Below, in pieces: positions 33,905 through 36,989 of a DNA stretch of 36,989 nt. The position numbers were made by a program, and so were the translations under genes. Below the pieces are notes generated by a model, which worked only from the letters and a program-made list of their open reading frames with translations, was not told the DNA's origin and did not search any database. How positions within the stretch are numbered: the first letter of the stretch is position 1; each line of letters opens with the position of its first letter. Origin of the DNA: Pseudorhodobacter antarcticus (GTDB lineage: Bacteria > Pseudomonadota > Alphaproteobacteria > Rhodobacterales > Rhodobacteraceae); NCBI GenBank assembly GCA_945862465.1, contig CAMAYO010000019.1, positions 1 through 36,989 on the forward strand. Direction: 5' to 3'.

Positions 33905-33939
33905 CCTCCGGCGGGGATATTTAAGCACGTATGAAAGGG
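33905..33939 (-). repeat. Extragenic TTTCA-N10-AATA element after dppDF
   Basis: Read on the minus strand, the dppDF stop is followed by CCCTTTCA, ten variable bases, then AATATCCCCGCCGGAGG. It matches the lysK element (23601-23630) in both conserved blocks and in their spacing, and begins 0-1 bases from the stop codon. Function unknown. Confidence 0.5.
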
Positions 33940-35571
33940 TCAGTTGCCTGCGCTTTCCATTTTGCGGGTTTTTAGCACGCCTTCCAGCCAGCCTGTTTTC
34001 ATCTCCGGCACCGAAGACAGCAACAGGTCGGTGTAATCGTCAAACGGCGGGGCTAGCACGTCAGACTTTTGGCCATAGCGCACCACTTTGCCGCGATACA
34101 TCACAGCGATTTTGTCTGCGATGGCTTTGACGGTCGCCAGATCATGGGTGATGAACAAGTAGGCGACACCTTCTTGGTCTTGCAGGTTCAACAGCAGTTT
34201 CAAAATGCCATCGGCGACCAAGGGATCAAGTGCTGAGGTGACTTCATCGCAAAGGATCAGCTTGGGTTTGGCCGCCAAGGCGCGGGCGATGCAGACACGC
34301 TGCTTTTGGCCGCCCGAAAGTTCGGCGGGATAGCGGTTTTCAAAGCCAGCACCCATTTCGATTTGGTCGAGCAGGTCTTGCACGCGGGCGCGTTTGGCTT
34401 CGCCCTTCAGGCCGAAGTAGAACTCTAGCGGACGGCCGATGATGGTGCCCACGGTTTGGCGCGGGTTCATCGCCGTATCGGCCATTTGGTATATCATCTG
34501 CACTTGGCGCAGATCGTCTTTGCTGCGGGTGGCAAGATCGGGCGACAGGGTGCGCCCGTCAAAGGTAATCTGGCCTGCGCGGGCGGGCAGAAGTCCGGTG
34601 ATAACCCGCGCAAGGGTGGATTTGCCCGATCCGCTTTCGCCCACAATGGCCAAGGTTTGGCCTGCCGCCACGTCAATGGTGATATCTTGCAGCACATCAA
34701 AATCGGTGCCGCGGTAGCGCGCCGTGACGCCCGCGGCGCGCAAGATGGGCGTGGCATCAGTTTTCTCGGCATGGTCAATGCTGCGCACCGACACCAATGC
34801 TTGGGTATAGTCTTGCACGGGGGCCGAGATGATCTGATCGGTCGTGCCGTATTCCACTGCTTTGCCATGGCGCAGCACCAGAATGTCGTCGGCCACTTGT
34901 GCCACCACGGCAAGATCGTGGGTGATGTAGATCGCGGCAACGCCAGTGTCGCGGATAGCCTCTTTGATTGCGGCCAAAACGTCGATCTGCGTGGTCACAT
35001 CGAGCGCCGTGGTCGGTTCGTCAAAGATCACAAGGTCGGGCTTGGGGCACAGCGCCATAGCGGTCATCGCGCGCTGCAATTGGCCGCCAGAAACTTGGTG
35101 CGGATAGCGCCGCCCAAAGGTTTCCGGATCGGGCAGGCCCAGTTTGGCGAACAATTCCACCGCACGGGCCTCAGCCTGTTCCTTGGTCATCAACTTGTGC
35201 AGCAGGCAGGTTTCGATCACCTGCGTCATCAGCCGCTTGGCAGGGTTAAAGGCGGCGGCGGCAGATTGGGCGACATAGGTCACCTCGCGCCCGCGCAGGG
35301 CACGCAGGCCCGACGCATCGGCCGTTCGAATATCGCGCCCGTTGAGCAGAACTTGGCCCCCTGTCAAGCGCACGCCGCCGCGCCCAAAAGACAGCGCCGC
35401 CAATCCAATGGTGGATTTGCCAGCGCCAGATTCACCGATCAGCCCCAGCACACGCCCCTTTTGCACCGAGACGGAAACGTCATCGACCAGCACCAAATGC
35501 TTGGGCGCTTCACCGGGGGGATAGGCTGTCGCCTCAATCCGCAGGTTCTTGATCGTCAAAAGATCAGCCAC
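33940..35571 (-). CDS. Peptide/opine-type ABC transporter, fused DppD-DppF ATPase
   Basis: 543 aa with two complete ATPase domains. Domain one: GESGAGKST, signature VSGGQLQRA, Walker [13 protein letters not shown]. Domain two: [30 protein letters not shown]. The fusion replaces the separate DppD and DppF subunits of the oligopeptide/nickel importer family and powers uptake through DppB/DppC at the inner membrane. It overlaps dppC by 8 bp. The substrate is unknown; the substrate-binding protein gene is not in the window. Confidence 0.92.
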   Translation of the reverse strand: MADLLTIKNLRIEATAYPPGEAPKHLVLVDDVSVSVQKGRVLGLIGESGAGKSTIGLAALSFGRGGVRLTGGQVLLNGRDIRTADASGLRALRGREVTYVAQSAAAAFNPAKRLMTQVIETCLLHKLMTKEQAEARAVELFAKLGLPDPETFGRRYPHQVSGGQLQRAMTAMALCPKPDLVIFDEPTTALDVTTQIDVLAAIKEAIRDTGVAAIYITHDLAVVAQVADDILVLRHGKAVEYGTTDQIISAPVQDYTQALVSVRSIDHAEKTDATPILRAAGVTARYRGTDFDVLQDITIDVAAGQTLAIVGESGSGKSTLARVITGLLPARAGQITFDGRTLSPDLATRSKDDLRQVQMIYQMADTAMNPRQTVGTIIGRPLEFYFGLKGEAKRARVQDLLDQIEMGAGFENRYPAELSGGQKQRVCIARALAAKPKLILCDEVTSALDPLVADGILKLLLNLQDQEGVAYLFITHDLATVKAIADKIAVMYRGKVVRYGQKSDVLAPPFDDYTDLLLSSVPEMKTGWLEGVLKTRKMESAGN

Positions 35572-36379
35572 CGCGACCCCCTTTCAAGCTTGAGGTGCGC
35601 TGCAAGATCCAATCGGCCACCAAGTTCACCGAAATCGCCAGCACCGCAATCGCCAGTGCGGGCATCAGCGCTGCGGCTTTGCCGTAAACCAGACCATCCT
35701 TATTCTCGCGCACCATGCCGCCCCAATCTGATAGCGGCGGTTGGATGCCAAGGCCCAAAAACGACAGGGTCGAGATGAACAGCACGGCGAAGATAAAGCG
35801 CATCCCGAATTCTGCCACCAAGGGCGACATGGCATTGGGCAATATCTCGCGGAAGATGATCCAGCCTTGGCGTTCACCGCGCAGTTTGGCCGCTTCGACA
35901 TAATCCATCACGGCGATGTCAGCCGCCACAGCGCGGCTCAGGCGGAAGACGCGGGTGGAATCCAAAACGCCCATCACCAAGATCAGCACTGTCAGGTTCA
36001 AGGGCAGAACTGACAGCACGACCAAGGCCACGATCAGCGATGGCACGGCCATCATTAAATCGACAACCCGCGACAGGCCCGTATCAATCCATCCGCCGCG
36101 CGTGGCCGCAAGAAAGCCGAAAAACGCGCCCATCCCGAACGACAAGAGCGAAGATACCAGCGCCACAAAAATCGTCACCGACCCGCCATAGATCAACCGG
36201 CTTAGGATATCGCGGCCGATCGTGTCAGTGCCCAGCCAGTATTGCTGCGAGGGGCCTTCCCAGACTTGGCCCACCGCCGCATCAATCGGATAAGGCGCAA
36301 TCCATGGCGCAAACAGGGCCGACAGCACGAAAGCCCCCGTCATCACCAGACCGATCAGGGCCGAAAGCGGTATTCTCAT
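35564..36379 (-). CDS. Peptide/opine-type ABC transporter permease, DppC type
   Basis: 271 aa. Typical DppC: one N-terminal helix, the WLGTDTIGRDILSRLIYG segment, then five more helices with the EAA-loop region AAKLRGERQGWIIFREILPNAMSPL that contacts the ATPase. Forms the channel with DppB. The ATG overlaps the dppB stop by 4 bp. Confidence 0.92.
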   Translation of the reverse strand: MRIPLSALIGLVMTGAFVLSALFAPWIAPYPIDAAVGQVWEGPSQQYWLGTDTIGRDILSRLIYGGSVTIFVALVSSLLSFGMGAFFGFLAATRGGWIDTGLSRVVDLMMAVPSLIVALVVLSVLPLNLTVLILVMGVLDSTRVFRLSRAVAADIAVMDYVEAAKLRGERQGWIIFREILPNAMSPLVAEFGMRFIFAVLFISTLSFLGLGIQPPLSDWGGMVRENKDGLVYGKAAALMPALAIAVLAISVNLVADWILQRTSSLKGGRGG

Positions 36380-36989
36380 TTCGGATGCCTTAAGCGTGGG
36401 TTGGCGATGATGCCGATCAGGTCGGCCAGAATGTTCAGCCCGATATAGACTGCGGCAAAGATGATCCCCACCGCCTGCACCACGGGCAGGTCGCGTTTGG
36501 CCACATGATCGACCAGATATTGCCCCAAGGCGTTGTAGCTGAACACCACTTCGACCACGACAACGCCCACCACCAGATAGGCCAAGTTGATCACCACAAC
36601 CGAGATGATGGGCGCTACCGCATTGGGCAAAGCGTGCCGCCAGATGACTTGCATGGGCGACAGGCCCTTCAACTCGGCGGTTTCGATATAGGCCGATTGC
36701 ATCACGTTCAAAATCGCAGCGCGCGTCATGCGCATCATATGGGCCAGCACCACCATGACCAGCACGATCACAGGCAGGGCGACCGCATGCAACTTTTCAA
36801 AGAACCCCATGCCGGGGAAGACCATCGACACAGGCTGCAAAATGGGAATGACTTGCGTCAGCAGGAAGATCACAAAATAGGCCGCGACAAACTCTGGCAA
36901 AGAGATCATGGCGAGGGTGACGCCCGAAATCGCCTTATCCGGCCAGCGCCCGTTGTAGCGCGCGGCGATCAGGCCCAGCGCAATGGCCA
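36376..36989 (-). CDS. Peptide/opine-type ABC transporter permease, DppB type (N-terminus beyond window)
   Basis: C-terminal 204 codons of a DppB-type permease; the frame stays open to the right edge (IALGLIAARYNGRWPDKAIS before the internal Met at 36909), so the start is outside the window and the Met at 36909 is not the start. EAA-type loop IETAELKGLSPMQVIWRHALPNAV and helices VISVVVINLAYLVVG are visible. Substrate-binding protein gene probably lies further right. Confidence 0.92.
   Translation of the reverse strand, partial: AIALGLIAARYNGRWPDKAISGVTLAMISLPEFVAAYFVIFLLTQVIPILQPVSMVFPGMGFFEKLHAVALPVIVLVMVVLAHMMRMTRAAILNVMQSAYIETAELKGLSPMQVIWRHALPNAVAPIISVVVINLAYLVVGVVVVEVVFSYNALGQYLVDHVAKRDLPVVQAVGIIFAAVYIGLNILADLIGIIANPRLRHPK

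Noticed and set aside
34456-35778. 440-codon plus-strand open frame opposite dppDF
   Set aside because: Same type of antisense shadow; no ribosome binding site or recognisable domain, and both ATPase domains lie on the opposite strand.
1-36989. CRISPR arrays, tRNA/rRNA genes, insertion sequences, prophage genes
   Set aside because: Looked for on both strands; no regularly spaced repeats, tRNA-like folds with CCA ends, transposase or integrase motifs were found.

Overview
The window looks like a chromosomal segment of a high-GC alphaproteobacterium of the Rhodobacteraceae/Roseobacter group. The support is gene content and order: a pckA / chvI-chvG-hprK-rapZ-EIIA(Man)-HPr block, a long methylsuccinyl-CoA-dehydrogenase-type protein, a class I lysyl-tRNA synthetase, a short HprK, split MnmC proteins and an Irr-type operator. 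No rRNA, tRNA, CRISPR array, insertion sequence or phage gene was seen. Coding density is very high; many genes overlap by 4 bp and the longest stretch without a gene is about 340 bp.

Layout. 1-1149: start of fghA (cut by the window edge) and mbfA, a ferritin-like/VIT1 iron exporter with an Irr box. 1224-4696: two tandem EamA permeases and mnmD, divergent from an MnmC(o)-like oxidase. 4693-8344: an extended SDR, the probable mcd of the ethylmalonyl-CoA pathway, and a TauE/SafE permease. 8341-15061: pckA, divergent from chvI-chvG-hprK-rapZ-EIIA-HPr-acyltransferase, a regulatory PTS block beside gluconeogenesis. The histidine kinase there has lost its periplasmic sensor domain. 15066-18521: smc. 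18657-22898: an operon coxG-coxS-coxL-coxM for a molybdenum hydroxylase of the form II CoxL type. 23083-25211: a DUF4864 protein and lysK. 25319-29604: a TerB-like protein, dacB (PBP4), nadD and ettA. 29721-31185: a brnT-brnA toxin-antitoxin pair bracketed by short repeats, a universal stress protein and a cold-shock protein. 31283-33878: an HSL-type esterase, a class II aldolase and an intracellular phosphodiesterase. 33940-36989: an oligopeptide-type ABC importer (fused ATPase, DppC, partial DppB) running off the right edge.

How parts work together. PckA, Mcd, ChvI/ChvG and the PTS proteins HprK, EIIA and HPr form a carbon-control neighbourhood: HPr carries both His15 and Ser46, and the pckA-chvI gap holds two tandem half-palindromic operators resembling LacI-type CceR sites. 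MnmD and the MnmC(o)-like oxidase would complete the two last steps of mnm5(s2)U34 tRNA modification. CoxG/S/L/M form a complete hydroxylase but have no CO-type active-site motif, so the substrate is unknown.

No clearly new multi-gene system was found. The observations most worth a second look are the sensorless ChvG, several extragenic repeat families (one directly after two stop codons, one palindrome cluster between convergent genes, one around brnTA), and operator-like palindromes upstream of mbfA, pckA, coxG and usp.
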